Of a stretch of 64,000 nt of DNA, positions 25,320 to 34,083 are shown piece after piece (within the stretch, counting starts at the first letter, position 1; the number at the start of each line of letters is the position of its first letter). Made by a program: the position numbers and the translations under genes. The notes under the pieces were generated by a model. The model was not told the origin of the DNA and ran no database searches. It saw nothing but the letters and a program-made list of their open reading frames with translations. The stretch comes from Leucobacter muris. Its GTDB lineage: Bacteria > Actinomycetota > Actinomycetes > Actinomycetales > Microbacteriaceae. The DNA lies in NCBI RefSeq assembly GCF_004028235.1, contig NZ_CP035037.1, forward strand, positions 2,728,001 through 2,792,000, read 5' to 3'.

Positions 25320-27071
25320 GTGAGCGAGACGACGGCGCAGAAGGCGCCCCGGTGGAGCGTCCTCGGTCGCGACGACGACGGCGCCGCGACCGTGATCGAC
25401 GTGCGCGCCGACGGGTCGCGCGGCGAGCCCGTCCCTGTCGAGCCGCACGACCTGACCGGCTTCATCGCGCGGCGCGAGCGCAGCGCCTCACCGCCGCGCT
25501 GGGTGTGGAGCGACGCCCCGAGCTGGTATCCGCAGCTGCTCGCCACCGGGGTGCGGGTGGAACGGTGCCACGACCTGCGGCTGTCGCACGCCATCCTGCG
25601 GCGGTCGGAGCTGGTGCGCGAGCGCGGAGCCCTGCTCGCGGCAGAGGAGTGGGACGCGGCGCCGGGTCTCGAGGCCGAAGAGGCGCCCGAAGACTCGGCG
25701 CTCTTCGAGTTCGAGGGGGCAGGCGCGGCCGCGCCCACCGTGCCGCACGATCCCGAATCGGCGAGCGCCGAGTTCGAACGGCAGCTGGCGGCGATCTCGT
25801 CCAGCGCCGACCCGAACCGGCTGCGCCTGCTGCTCGCCGCCGAATCGGCCGGAGCGCTCGTTGCCGTCGAGATGCGATCAGCCGGGGTGCCCTGGGACGC
25901 CGCCGAGCACGACCGCCTGCTGCGCGAGCAGCTGGGCCCGCGCCCCGCCGGCGGCGCGAAGCCGGCGAAGATGCTCGCGCTGGCCGACGAGGTGCGCGCG
26001 GCGCTCGCCCAGCCCGAGGCGAGCCTCGACTCCCCGCCCAAGCTGCTGCGCGCGCTCAAGCGGGCGGGCATCGACGTCGAATCGACCTCGCAGTGGGAGC
26101 TCATGGAGATCGAGCACCCGGCGATCGAACCGCTGCTGCGCTACAAGAAGCTCTCGCGCCTGCTGACCGCCAACGGCTGGGCGTGGATCGACGAGTGGGT
26201 GCGCGACGGCAGGTACCGACCCGTCTACGTGCCGGGCGGCGTGGTCACCGGACGATGGGCGTCGAGCGGCGGGGGCGCTCTGCAGGTGCCGCGCGGGCTG
26301 CGCCCCGCCCTGCGCGCCGACCCCGGCTGGATGCTCGTGTCGGCCGACGTCGCACAGCTCGAGCCGCGCGTGCTCGCCGCGATGTCCGGAGACCGGGCGA
26401 TGGCCGCCGCGGGCTCCGGCAAGGATCTCTACTCCGGCATCGTGCAGAGCGGCCTCGTCTCGACGCGGCAGGAGGCGAAGTTCGCGGTGCTCGGCGCGAT
26501 GTACGGCTCCACCACGGGCGACAGCGGTCGGCTGGTGCCTCGACTGCGGCGCGGCTTCCCCGCCGCGATGCGGCTGGTGGATCGGGCCGCCGAGGTCGGC
26601 GAGCAGGGCGGCACGGTCTCGACCTGGCTCGGTCGCTCGTCGCCCGTCCCCGGCGCCGAGTGGACCGAGACGCAGTCGCTCGCGAGCCTGCCCTCGGCCA
26701 CGCCGCGTGACGAGGCCCGCGCCTGCCGCGCCGCCCGCGACTTCGGGCGCTTCACCCGCAACTTCGTGGTGCAGGGCACGGCCGCCGAGTGGGCGCTCGC
26801 CTGGCTCGCGGAGCTGCGCCTCAGGCTCGCCGCCATGCCCGCCGCGGCGCCCGCCCCCGCGACGGCGTCGGGCCCGGTCTTCGAGTACCGCCCGCACCTC
26901 GTGTTCTTCCTGCACGACGAGGTCATCGTGCACGCCCCGAGCGAGCAGGCTCAAGCCGTCGCAGACGCCGTGCGGGCCTCGGCCGAGGCAGCGGGTCGGC
27001 TGCTCTTCGGCGAGACCCCCGTCGACTTCCCGCTCGACGTGCGCGTCGCCGAGCGGGCGAGCAAGGAGTGA
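25320..27071 (+). CDS. Family-A DNA polymerase with degenerate exonuclease domain
   Basis: At 583 residues, this resembles the C-terminal two-thirds of DNA polymerase I. Polymerase motif A reads VSADVAQLEPRVLA, motif B KFAVLGAMYGSTTGDSGRL and motif C FFLHDEVIVHA; the basic and aromatic residues for dNTP binding are kept. The N-terminal 150 residues occupy the place of the 3'-5' exonuclease, but I cannot find its DxE and DxxxD acids, and there is no 5' nuclease. Databases label this actinobacterial group bifunctional exonuclease/polymerase; the second polymerase I-like protein probably serves in repair. Start GTG 25320 follows TAGCGT (25308-25313) by six bases. Confidence 0.85.
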   Translation: MSETTAQKAPRWSVLGRDDDGAATVIDVRADGSRGEPVPVEPHDLTGFIARRERSASPPRWVWSDAPSWYPQLLATGVRVERCHDLRLSHAILRRSELVRERGALLAAEEWDAAPGLEAEEAPEDSALFEFEGAGAAAPTVPHDPESASAEFERQLAAISSSADPNRLRLLLAAESAGALVAVEMRSAGVPWDAAEHDRLLREQLGPRPAGGAKPAKMLALADEVRAALAQPEASLDSPPKLLRALKRAGIDVESTSQWELMEIEHPAIEPLLRYKKLSRLLTANGWAWIDEWVRDGRYRPVYVPGGVVTGRWASSGGGALQVPRGLRPALRADPGWMLVSADVAQLEPRVLAAMSGDRAMAAAGSGKDLYSGIVQSGLVSTRQEAKFAVLGAMYGSTTGDSGRLVPRLRRGFPAAMRLVDRAAEVGEQGGTVSTWLGRSSPVPGAEWTETQSLASLPSATPRDEARACRAARDFGRFTRNFVVQGTAAEWALAWLAELRLRLAAMPAAAPAPATASGPVFEYRPHLVFFLHDEVIVHAPSEQAQAVADAVRASAEAAGRLLFGETPVDFPLDVRVAERASKE

Positions 27072-27102
27072 GCACCCCGGCCGGCGAAGCGGCGAGAGCG
27101 CC

Positions 27103-28056
27103 TCAGAAGGCGAACGCGACGCCCACGAGCACGCCGTAGACGAGCGCCGCGAGGCTCGTGAGCTGCAGCACGAGGATCAGCTCGCGCGGGGTCTTCGCCG
27201 TGATCGCGATGAGCACGCAGGGCGCCACGATCAGCAGCACGAACCACACGAGCACCATGCCGGGGTTCACGAAGCCGTAGAGCGCCGGCACCGCGAACGG
27301 CAGCAGCACGCAGACGATGTAGAGCGCGCGCGAGGCGCGGTCGCCCATGCGCACCGCGAGGGTCCTCTTGCCCGCGAGACGGTCGGTGGGGATGTCGCGC
27401 ACGTTGTTGATCACGAGCACGGCCACCGCGAAGAAACCGACGCCTGCGCCGGTCACCCACGCCTCCTGGGTCTGCACGTCGGTCTGCAGGTAGACCGTGC
27501 CCACGGTCGCCACGAGCCCGAAGAAGATGAACACCATCACCTCGCCGAGACCGGCATAGCCGTAGGGCCGCTTGCCCCCCGTGTAGAACCAGGCGGCGAG
27601 GATCGCGAGCACACCGAGCGCCAGGAACCACCAGCGCTCGCTCAGCACCACCGCCACCAGCCCGGCGACCGCCGCCAGCGCGAAGAACACCAGCGCGGTC
27701 GCGAGCACCCGCTTCGGGTTCACGAGGCCCGATCCCGTGAGCCTGGCCGGGCCGACCCGGAACTCGTCGGTGCCGCGGATGCCGTCGGAGTAGTCGTTGG
27801 CGTAGTTCACGCCGATCTGCAGGAACACGGCGACGGCGAGCGCGAGCAGCGCGAGCGGCAGCGAGAAGCCCTGCACCATGTGCGCGACGCCCGAGCCGGC
27901 CGCCACCGGGGCGACCGCCAGCGGGAGTGTGCGCAGGCGCGCACCGCCCACCCAGTTGCGCCACGTGATGCGCGGCGCCTCGCCCGAGCTCACCTGCCGT
28001 TCGGCGGCCGCCCGCACCGCGGGGTTGCCCGATCTGCGCCGATCCTTCGCGTTCAC
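27103..28056 (-). CDS. menA: 1,4-dihydroxy-2-naphthoate polyprenyltransferase
   Basis: This 317-residue UbiA-family enzyme has about nine membrane helices. The prenyl-diphosphate site NYANDYSDGIRGTD and second Asp motif NNVRDIPTDRLAGKRTLAVRMG are intact. It attaches the polyprenyl chain to 1,4-dihydroxy-2-naphthoate at the inner membrane face. The GTG at 28056 overlaps the menE stop (GTGA) and is preceded by GGAGGAG; the longer open frame upstream lies inside menE. It is the second gene of a menE-menA pair. Confidence 0.93.
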   Translation of the reverse strand: MNAKDRRRSGNPAVRAAAERQVSSGEAPRITWRNWVGGARLRTLPLAVAPVAAGSGVAHMVQGFSLPLALLALAVAVFLQIGVNYANDYSDGIRGTDEFRVGPARLTGSGLVNPKRVLATALVFFALAAVAGLVAVVLSERWWFLALGVLAILAAWFYTGGKRPYGYAGLGEVMVFIFFGLVATVGTVYLQTDVQTQEAWVTGAGVGFFAVAVLVINNVRDIPTDRLAGKRTLAVRMGDRASRALYIVCVLLPFAVPALYGFVNPGMVLVWFVLLIVAPCVLIAITAKTPRELILVLQLTSLAALVYGVLVGVAFAF

Positions 28057-29318
28057 TCCTGCTCCTCCCCCGCGGCGATCCGGGTCTCCCGGAAGCTCGC
28101 CCGCAGCCGATTCAGCCACTCCTCGATCGCCCGCAGATCGGGCTTGCCGCCCGCGAGGCGCGGCAGCTCGTCGGTCTCGGTGGCCCACTCGGGGGCGGCC
28201 GCGGGGCCGAGGCGATCCCGGATCGCGGCGCGCACCTCCTCGAAGGCAGCGCGCGAGGCGCCGCTGCGCGACGGAACCGTTGCGCCCGCGGCCTCGACGG
28301 CCGGGGTCTCGACCACGAGGCTCACACGCTCCCCCCACTCCGGGTGCGGTGTGCCCACCGCGACCGCGCTCGCCCAGCCCTCGAACTCGCGCACCGCGCG
28401 CTCGACCTCGTCGAGCGACACGTTGACGCCGCCCGAGATGATCACCCGGTCGATGCGGCCCGTGACCGTGAGCATGCCGCCGAGCAGCTCGCCGGCGTCG
28501 CCCGTGCGATACCAGCGGGTCGCCGATCCGTCGCGATCCCGATCCTCGACGAACCGCTGCGCGGTGAGCTCGGGATCGCCCACGTATCCCAGTGCCAGCG
28601 ACGAACCGGCCAACTGCACCTCGCCCCCTCGGATTCGCACGCGCGTATCGCCGATCTCGACCCCGTCGTAGACGCAGCCGCCCGCCGTCTCGGTCATGCC
28701 GTAGCTGCGCTTCAGCGCGACCCCGAGCTCGTGCGCCCGTCGGCGCATCTCGAGCGTCACGGCCTGCCCGCCCACCAGCACGGCGTCGAAGCGGCGCAGC
28801 GCATCGGCGGCATCGAGATCCCGCTCGGCCAGGTCGAGCAGGCGCGAGAACTGCACCGGCACGAGCGACACGTAGCGGCGACGGGTCTCGAGCCCGTCGG
28901 CGGCCTCGAGCAGCGCCGCCGGGTCGAAGCCGCCCGCGACGTCGAAGAAGCGCGGCGCGATGCCCGACACCTCACTGCGCACCAGCATCTGCAACCCCGA
29001 GATCAGGTGCGCCGGCAGCGCGACGAGCCACTGGCCGTCACCGCCCAGCCGCTCGTGCGTCGCCTCGGCGCCCGCGCGCAGCGCCCCGGCCGACAGCGCG
29101 ACCGCCTTCGGCACACCCCGCGAACCCGAGGTGCGCACCACGACGGCGGTGCGCTCGGGCAGCTCGGCGCCCTGCAGCGCTTCGATCGCCTGCGCATCCG
29201 CCTGCTCGTCTGCGACCGGGAGGATGGGGGCGCCGCCGCTCAGCGCGTCGCCGAGCGCGGCCATGAGCCAGGCTCGATCATCGGTGGGGATGGTGCGGAG
29301 TCCGTTGGGCGCAGTCAC
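28053..29318 (-). CDS. menE: o-Succinylbenzoate-CoA ligase
   Basis: This 421-residue member of the AMP-forming acyl-CoA ligase superfamily has P-loop-like VRTSGSRGVPKAVALS, RRYVSLVPVQFSRLL, SYGMTETAGGCVYDG, WYRTGDAGELLGG and RIDRVIISGGVNVS. The C-terminal catalytic Lys is in LAGGKPDLRAIEEWL. It activates o-succinylbenzoate with CoA for menaquinone synthesis. It is shorter than most ligases (about 480-550) but normal for actinobacterial MenE. The GTG start at 29318 follows TAGCCT by six bases and lacks a ribosome-binding site. Confidence 0.92.
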   Translation of the reverse strand: MTAPNGLRTIPTDDRAWLMAALGDALSGGAPILPVADEQADAQAIEALQGAELPERTAVVVRTSGSRGVPKAVALSAGALRAGAEATHERLGGDGQWLVALPAHLISGLQMLVRSEVSGIAPRFFDVAGGFDPAALLEAADGLETRRRYVSLVPVQFSRLLDLAERDLDAADALRRFDAVLVGGQAVTLEMRRRAHELGVALKRSYGMTETAGGCVYDGVEIGDTRVRIRGGEVQLAGSSLALGYVGDPELTAQRFVEDRDRDGSATRWYRTGDAGELLGGMLTVTGRIDRVIISGGVNVSLDEVERAVREFEGWASAVAVGTPHPEWGERVSLVVETPAVEAAGATVPSRSGASRAAFEEVRAAIRDRLGPAAAPEWATETDELPRLAGGKPDLRAIEEWLNRLRASFRETRIAAGEEQE

Positions 29319-29324
29319 CGTTCC

Positions 29325-29330
29325 AGGCTA
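29325..29330 (-). promoter_or_regulatory. -10 box of leaderless menE-menA transcript
   Basis: TAGCCT on the minus strand, six bases before GTG 29318. Confidence 0.55.
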
Positions 29331-30755
29331 CTCGCTCGGCCTGGGCAGGGACGGGCGCGGCTCGGGGCACGGCCCCCTGGGGATGAGCAGCGTGAGCACC
29401 GTCGCCACCGCCGCCGCCGCGATCGCGATCCAGAAGCAGGTCGCGAACGCGCCCGCCGTGGGCACCGCGCGGCCCTCGTGCTCCACGCTCATCGCCGCGA
29501 GCACACCGCCCATCACGGCCGACGCGCTCGACGTGCCGACCGAGCGGAACAGCGCGTTCAAACCGTTCGAGACGCCCGTCTCGTGCGCCGGCACCGCCCC
29601 CATGATGATCATCGGCATCGCCGCGAACGAGAACGCGATCCCCACGCCGATGATGGCGTTCGCGACCACGATGTGCCAGACCTCGCTCGACCACAGCAGC
29701 ACGAACACGTAGGCGATCACGATCGACGACGTGCCGACCGTGAAGAGCGGCCGCGGCCCGAAGACGCGCTCCAGCTTGCCCGAGAGCGGAGACAGCACCA
29801 TCATGATGAGGCCGGCCGGCATGATGCAGATCGCCGCCTCGAGCATCGTGAGGCCGAAGCCCGCACCGGTCTCGCGCGGCATCTCGAGCAGCTGCGGGAA
29901 CGTCACGTTGGATCCGAAGAGCGAGAACCCCATGCCGATCGCGGCGAGGTTCGTCAGCAGCACCGTCGGGCGGGCCGCCACGCGAAGATCGACCAGCGGG
30001 TCGCTCGTGCGCAGCTGGTAGACGCCCCACACCAGCAGCACGACCACCCCGACGCCCATCGAGCCGAGCGCGAGCGGCGAGCCCCACCCCCAGTCGGCCC
30101 CGCGCGACACGAACAGCAGCAGCCCGGTCAGCCCGATCGCCAGCCCGATCGCACCCACCACGTCGAGGCGCCCGCCCGAGATGAGCGTGTCCTCGGGCAC
30201 CGCGACCACCACGGCCGCGATGCCGAGCGCACCGAGCCCCGCCGACATCCAGAACAGCGCGTGCCAGTCGGCGTTCTCGGCGACCAGCGCGGCGAGCGGC
30301 ATGCCGACGGCGCCGCCCACGCCCATCGTGGCGCTCATGAGCGCCACCGCCGTGCCGAGCCGTGCGGGCGGGAGCACGTCGCGCATGATTGCGATCCCGA
30401 GCGGGATCACACCGGTCGTGATGCCCTGCAGGCCGCGCCCGATGATCACGCCGATGATCGACGACGAGAGCGCCGCGACCAGCGAGCCCACGATCAGCGC
30501 CGCGAGCAGCACGAACACCACGCGCCGCTTGCCGTACATGTCGCCGAGCCGCCCCGAGATGGGCGTCGCCACCGCCGCCACGAGCAGCGTGATCGTCACC
30601 ACCCAGGTGGTGTCCTCGCGCGACGCGTGCAACAGCTCGGGCAGCTCGCCCTGCAACGGCACGACCAGCGTGAACATGAACGCCGAGGTGAGACCCACGA
30701 ACGCGAGTGCGCCGACAGTCGCCCAACCCGGTGGTCGTCTGCTGAGCCTCGTCAT
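29328..30755 (-). CDS. MFS drug-exporter-like transporter (DHA2 type)
   Basis: This 475-residue protein has about 14 hydrophobic segments. It carries the MFS loop motif GRLGDMYGKRRV (about residue 63) and the antiporter motif C-like region GVGGAVGMPLAALVAE, typical of 14-helix proton-driven exporters. The substrate is unknown; a toxic compound is the usual guess. I start at ATG 30755 (MTRLSRRPPGW): TAGCCT lies eight bases upstream, and the rest of the long open frame further upstream is repeat DNA. The 3' end reaches within 10 bp of the menE start and covers its -10 box. Confidence 0.88.
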   Translation of the reverse strand: MTRLSRRPPGWATVGALAFVGLTSAFMFTLVVPLQGELPELLHASREDTTWVVTITLLVAAVATPISGRLGDMYGKRRVVFVLLAALIVGSLVAALSSSIIGVIIGRGLQGITTGVIPLGIAIMRDVLPPARLGTAVALMSATMGVGGAVGMPLAALVAENADWHALFWMSAGLGALGIAAVVVAVPEDTLISGGRLDVVGAIGLAIGLTGLLLFVSRGADWGWGSPLALGSMGVGVVVLLVWGVYQLRTSDPLVDLRVAARPTVLLTNLAAIGMGFSLFGSNVTFPQLLEMPRETGAGFGLTMLEAAICIMPAGLIMMVLSPLSGKLERVFGPRPLFTVGTSSIVIAYVFVLLWSSEVWHIVVANAIIGVGIAFSFAAMPMIIMGAVPAHETGVSNGLNALFRSVGTSSASAVMGGVLAAMSVEHEGRAVPTAGAFATCFWIAIAAAAVATVLTLLIPRGPCPEPRPSLPRPSE

Positions 30756-30763
30756 CACCTGCA

Positions 30764-30769
30764 AGGCTA
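30764..30769 (-). promoter_or_regulatory. -10 box of the MFS gene
   Basis: TAGCCT on the minus strand, eight bases before ATG 30755. Confidence 0.45.
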
Positions 30770-30794
30770 CACCGCCTGCTCGCGCCCCGGTCGC

Positions 30795-30871
30795 CGGGGT
30801 GGGGTGGGGTGGGGTGGGTTGGGTTGGGACGGGGTGCGGGGTGGGGTCGGGGCGGGGTCGGGGCGGGGGGA
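30795..30871 (+). repeat. G-tract array (potential G-quadruplex)
   Basis: About 14 runs of three to six G separated by one or two other bases (GGGGT, GGGTT, GGGGC units) run for some 75 bases upstream of the MFS promoter. No other part of the window has such strand-biased G content. It is noncoding. Confidence 0.85.
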
Positions 30872-30944
30872 CGGATCGGAATTGCGGTGCCGGAGTGGGG
30901 GCGGGTGCGGGAGGTGGTGGCAACCCGATCCCCCACCTCCAGGT

Positions 30945-31040
30945 GCACCGATCGACGCTCACACACCCCGATTCGCCAGAAACCGGTGCCGGACGATCGA
31001 TCGGTGCGGCAGGAGCGGTGGACGGGCGGGAGGCAGACTG
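30945..31040. repeat. Palindrome-ended intergenic repeat, copy 1
   Basis: This element begins GCACCGATCG, ends its inner part with CGATCGGTGC (perfect inverted ends about 65 bases apart) and continues with a GCGG...GGACGGGCGGGAGGCAG tail. A second copy lies at 31233-31325. No open frame in it looks real. The stem could form a long hairpin in RNA or DNA. Confidence 0.8.
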
Positions 31041-31232
31041 ATCCGCGGGCCCGACGCGCGGATCCGGGGCGCGGATCCGGGGCACGAGGCGCGGGTTCGA
31101 CACGCGAGACGCGGATCCGACACGCGTGTTCGGGGCGCCGGGGCACAGCGGCCCCGGCGGCGCGGCGACCCGACAGGACCCGACCTCCACGCCCCGACGG
31201 TGCCGACCCGCGCGACCTCTCCCAACCCACGC
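31041..31232. repeat. Low-complexity spacer between repeat copies
   Basis: This noncoding stretch is built of short degenerate units such as GCGGATCCGGGGC and GACACGCGAGACGCG, repeated several times. I find no gene, tRNA or clear promoter. Confidence 0.6.
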
Positions 31233-31325
31233 GCACCCATCGACGCTCACACACCCCGATCCGCCCGAAAGCGGTGCTTGAGGGTCGATCGGTGCGGCAG
31301 GGGGGTGGACGGGCGCGAGGCAGGT
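31233..31325. repeat. Palindrome-ended intergenic repeat, copy 2
   Basis: It matches copy 1 at most positions, including CATCGACGCTCACACACCCC, GTCGATCGGTGCGGCAGG and GTGGACGGGCG. The left end has one mismatch (GCACCCATCG). Beyond it, to 31483, lie further degenerate GCGCCGACTCCGAGC / ACCTGAAGC units before the menB stop. Confidence 0.8.
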
Positions 31326-31483
31326 CAGAACACCGGCCTGGAGCGCAGACTCCGAGCGCCGACCTGAAGCACTGACCTGAAGCGCCGACTCCGAGCATCG
31401 GGCCTGAAGCACCCGCTCGGCACGCCAACCCGACGCAACTCGCGCCCGGGCGGGCGAGCACCGCGCCGGAGCGCCAGCGAGGA

Positions 31484-32461
31484 CTAGTAGTGGTACGGGA
31501 ACGGGCTCCAGTCGGGCTCGCGCTTCTCGAGGAACGAGTCGCGCCCCTCGACGGCCTCATCGGTGCCGTAGGCGAGACGCGTGGTCTCACCGGCGAAGAG
31601 CTGCTGGCCCACGATTCCGTCGTCGACGGCGTTCATCGCGTACTTGAGCATGCGGATCGCGGTGGGCGACTTGCCGAGGATGGTGCGCGCCCACTCGATG
31701 CCGGTGCGCTCGAGCTCGTCGTGCGGGACGACCTCGTTGACCGCGCCGATCTCGCGGGCGCGATCCGCGTCGTACTCGCGGGCGAGGAAGAAGATCTCGC
31801 GCGCGTTTTTCTGCCCGACCTGGCGGGCGAAGTAGGCGCTGCCGTAGCCGGCGTCGAACGAGCCCACGTCGGCGTCGGTCTGCTTGAACTTCGCGTGCTC
31901 GCGGCTCGCGATCGTGAGGTCGCACACCACGTTGAGCGAGTGCCCGCCGCCCGCCGCCCAGCCGGGCACGAGCGCGATGACGACCTTCGGCATGAAGCGG
32001 ATGAGCCGCTGCACCTCGAGGATGTGCAGACGGCCGGCACGGGCCTGCGCCTCGGGCCCCACGGTCGTCTCGGAGTCGCTGTACTTGTAGCCGTCGCGGC
32101 CGCGGATGCGCTGATCGCCGCCCGAGCAGAACGCCCAGCCGCCGTCGCGCGGCGAGGGCCCGTTGCCGGTGAGCAGCACCACGCCCACACGGGGGTTCAC
32201 CCGCACCCGCTCGAGCGCGTCGTAGAGCTCGTCGACCGTGTGGGGGCGGAACGCGTTGCGCACCTCGGGCCGGTCGAAGGCGATGCGCGCGATTCGGCCG
32301 TCGAGGCTGAGGTGCGCGGTGATGTCGGTGTAGCCTTCGGCCCCCGGTGCGGTCTGCCATTCGGCGGGGTCGAAGAGGTCGGAGACGGGGCGAGGCGGTT
32401 CGTGCTGCGCGCCCTGCGGGGAGGGTGATGCGGACGAACTCTGCGGAGGCTGCTGCGTCAT
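31484..32461 (-). CDS. menB: 1,4-dihydroxy-2-naphthoyl-CoA synthase
   Basis: This 325-residue crotonase-fold enzyme closes the second ring of the naphthoquinone. It carries FDRPEVRNAFRPHTVDEL, the MenB-specific FCSGGDQRIRGRDGYKY, PGWAAGGGHSLNVVCDLTIAS (oxyanion hole), FKQTDADVGSFDAGYGSAYFARQVG and the C-terminal EKREPDWSPFPYHY typical of MenB. The first 50 residues are a Ser/Pro/Gln-rich extension. The ATG 32461 follows TAGGCT by six bases. It stands alone, with repeat DNA downstream. Confidence 0.94.
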   Translation of the reverse strand: MTQQPPQSSSASPSPQGAQHEPPRPVSDLFDPAEWQTAPGAEGYTDITAHLSLDGRIARIAFDRPEVRNAFRPHTVDELYDALERVRVNPRVGVVLLTGNGPSPRDGGWAFCSGGDQRIRGRDGYKYSDSETTVGPEAQARAGRLHILEVQRLIRFMPKVVIALVPGWAAGGGHSLNVVCDLTIASREHAKFKQTDADVGSFDAGYGSAYFARQVGQKNAREIFFLAREYDADRAREIGAVNEVVPHDELERTGIEWARTILGKSPTAIRMLKYAMNAVDDGIVGQQLFAGETTRLAYGTDEAVEGRDSFLEKREPDWSPFPYHY

Positions 32462-32467
32462 GCCCCC

Positions 32468-32473
32468 AGCCTA
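32468..32473 (-). promoter_or_regulatory. -10 box of leaderless menB
   Basis: TAGGCT on the minus strand, six bases before ATG 32461. It lies within the last codons/stop of the TfoX-like gene. Confidence 0.5.
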
Positions 32474-32800
32474 CTTGCGCGGCTTCTTCGGCCTGGGGGC
32501 GGGCAGCGCCGCCGCCGTCAGGTCGATGAGCGCGGTGAGCCACTCGCGGTCCTCCCAGCGGTCGCCGCTCACCCGGAAGTAGAGCTTCGATCCCGGATAG
32601 GCGGGCGCCTCATCGGGATCGCCGAGGTACCCCCGGCCGGCGTCGGTGGGTTTCACGAACAGCTCGTCGTCGCACACGAAGGCGACGGGCTTGTCATCGC
32701 AGTACAGGCAGTACTCACCGAACATCTTGCGGCTGCGGATGGTGGGCAGCGCGCTCAGCTGGTCGGTGAGGAACTCGACGGTCTCGGCCCGGGTGCTCAT
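32471..32800 (-). CDS. TfoX N-terminal-domain protein
   Basis: This 109-residue protein has the TfoX/Sxy N-terminal fold: RSRKMFGEYCLYCDDKPVAFVCDDELFVKPT and YPGSKLYFRVSGDRWEDREWL. In gammaproteobacteria Sxy co-activates competence genes, but the stand-alone N-terminal domain in actinobacteria has no established role. The C-terminus ends in PRPKKPRK, which is basic. The ATG 32800 lies six bases from TACCCT (32807-32812), suggesting a leaderless mRNA. It is divergent from menC. Confidence 0.85.
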   Translation of the reverse strand: MSTRAETVEFLTDQLSALPTIRSRKMFGEYCLYCDDKPVAFVCDDELFVKPTDAGRGYLGDPDEAPAYPGSKLYFRVSGDRWEDREWLTALIDLTAAALPAPRPKKPRK

Positions 32801-32806
32801 GCCGCC

Positions 32807-32812
32807 AGGGTA
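32807..32812 (-). promoter_or_regulatory. -10 box of leaderless tfoX-like gene
   Basis: TACCCT on the minus strand, six bases before ATG 32800. Confidence 0.5.
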
Positions 32813-32927
32813 CCTCCCTCACCCGTCGCGCAGTAGATGATCCGCTGTTCGGATGAGTTCCCCGCCATCCGTCCGTACGGCGGCGGATCCACTGCGCGTC
32901 GAGCGCACGAGGTGGGAGGATCGGAGC

Positions 32928-34049
32928 ATGAGTGATGCCCCCGATCCCGAGACGGCCGCCCTCCCCCCGCTCGACGAGGTGCTCGCGGCACTGCGCGTGG
33001 TCGCGATCCCCACCCGCACCCGGTTCCGCGGCATCTCGGTGCGGGAGGCGGCGATCCTCGATTCCCCGCTGGGGGCGAGCGAGTTCTCGCCCTTCCCCGA
33101 GTACGGTGACGGCGAGGCGTCGGCGTGGCTCGCGGCCGCCCTCGACTTCGGCTGGCGCGAGCAGCCGGCGCCGTTGCGGGATCGCGTCGAGGTGAACGCG
33201 ACGGTGCCCGCGGTGGCGGCGGATCGTGTGCCCGAGATCCTCGCCCGCTTCCCGGGATGCCGCACCGCGAAGGTGAAGGTCGCCGAGCGGAGTCAGGATC
33301 TCGCCGACGACGTGGCGCGGGTGCGGGCGGTGCGCGAGGCGATGGGGCCGGATGCGCTCGTGCGCGTGGACGCGAACGGGGGCTGGGGCGTCGACGAGGC
33401 CGTGACGGCGCTGCGTGCGCTCGCCGAGTTCGACCTCGACTACGCCGAGCAACCGTGCGGAGGCGTCGACGAGCTGGTCGAGGTGCGGCGGCGGCTGAGC
33501 ACGGGCGATGCCGGTGAGATACCCGATCCGCTGCTCGGCGAAGCCACTGCAACCTCGGGATCAACGGTCCGCACCTCACCCCTCGTGCGCATCGCGGCCG
33601 ATGAGAGCGTGCGCAAGGCGGCCGACCCGCTCGCGGTGGCGCGGGCCGGCGCGGCGGATCTGCTGATCGTGAAGGCGCAACCGCTCGGGGGCATCCGACG
33701 CGCGGTCGGGATCGTGGCCGAGGCCGGTCTGCCGGTGGTCGTGTCGAGCGCGCTCGACACCTCGGTCGGCATCGCGATGGGGCTGCACCTCGCGGCGGGG
33801 CTGCCGCTCGCCGAGCGCGACGGGGCGCAGGGTGCGGTGCTCGCCGGCGCGTGCGGCCTCGGCACGGTGGCGCTGCTCGAGGGCGACGTGTGCTCCGATC
33901 CGCTGCTGCCGCGCGACGGCGCGATCGAGGTGCGGCGCCCAGAGCTCGATCCCGAACTGCTCGCCCGTTACGCGGCTCCCGCCGCGCGCGAACGGTGGTG
34001 GCGGGAGCGCGTGGCCCGCTGCCACGCGCTGCTCAGCGCCTCCCGGTGA
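32928..34049 (+). CDS. menC: o-Succinylbenzoate synthase
   Basis: This 373-residue enolase-superfamily enzyme dehydrates SHCHC to o-succinylbenzoate. The catalytic pair appears as KVKVAE (about 121-126), the metal ligands as LVRVDANGGW, DYAEQPC and IAADESV, and the second Lys in LLIVKAQPLGG. The C-terminal half has a non-conserved insertion (about 193-212, DAGEIPDPLLGEATATSGS). ATG 32928 is preceded by GGGAGGA. It runs on the plus strand, divergent from tfoX. Confidence 0.92.
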   Translation: MSDAPDPETAALPPLDEVLAALRVVAIPTRTRFRGISVREAAILDSPLGASEFSPFPEYGDGEASAWLAAALDFGWREQPAPLRDRVEVNATVPAVAADRVPEILARFPGCRTAKVKVAERSQDLADDVARVRAVREAMGPDALVRVDANGGWGVDEAVTALRALAEFDLDYAEQPCGGVDELVEVRRRLSTGDAGEIPDPLLGEATATSGSTVRTSPLVRIAADESVRKAADPLAVARAGAADLLIVKAQPLGGIRRAVGIVAEAGLPVVVSSALDTSVGIAMGLHLAAGLPLAERDGAQGAVLAGACGLGTVALLEGDVCSDPLLPRDGAIEVRRPELDPELLARYAAPAARERWWRERVARCHALLSASR

Positions 34050-34083
34050 TCGCAACCGCGCGGCGAGCACCGCGGGCGGGCGC

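Noticed and set aside
28344..31367. A 1007-codon plus-strand open frame
   Set aside because: It is antisense to menE and the MFS gene and passes through the G-rich repeat; composition is His/Arg/Asp-rich without any motif.
30809..31375. Open frames in the repeat region (for example Gly/Arg/Trp-rich 188 codons)
   Set aside because: They translate simple repeats, have no ribosome-binding site and change frame between repeat copies.
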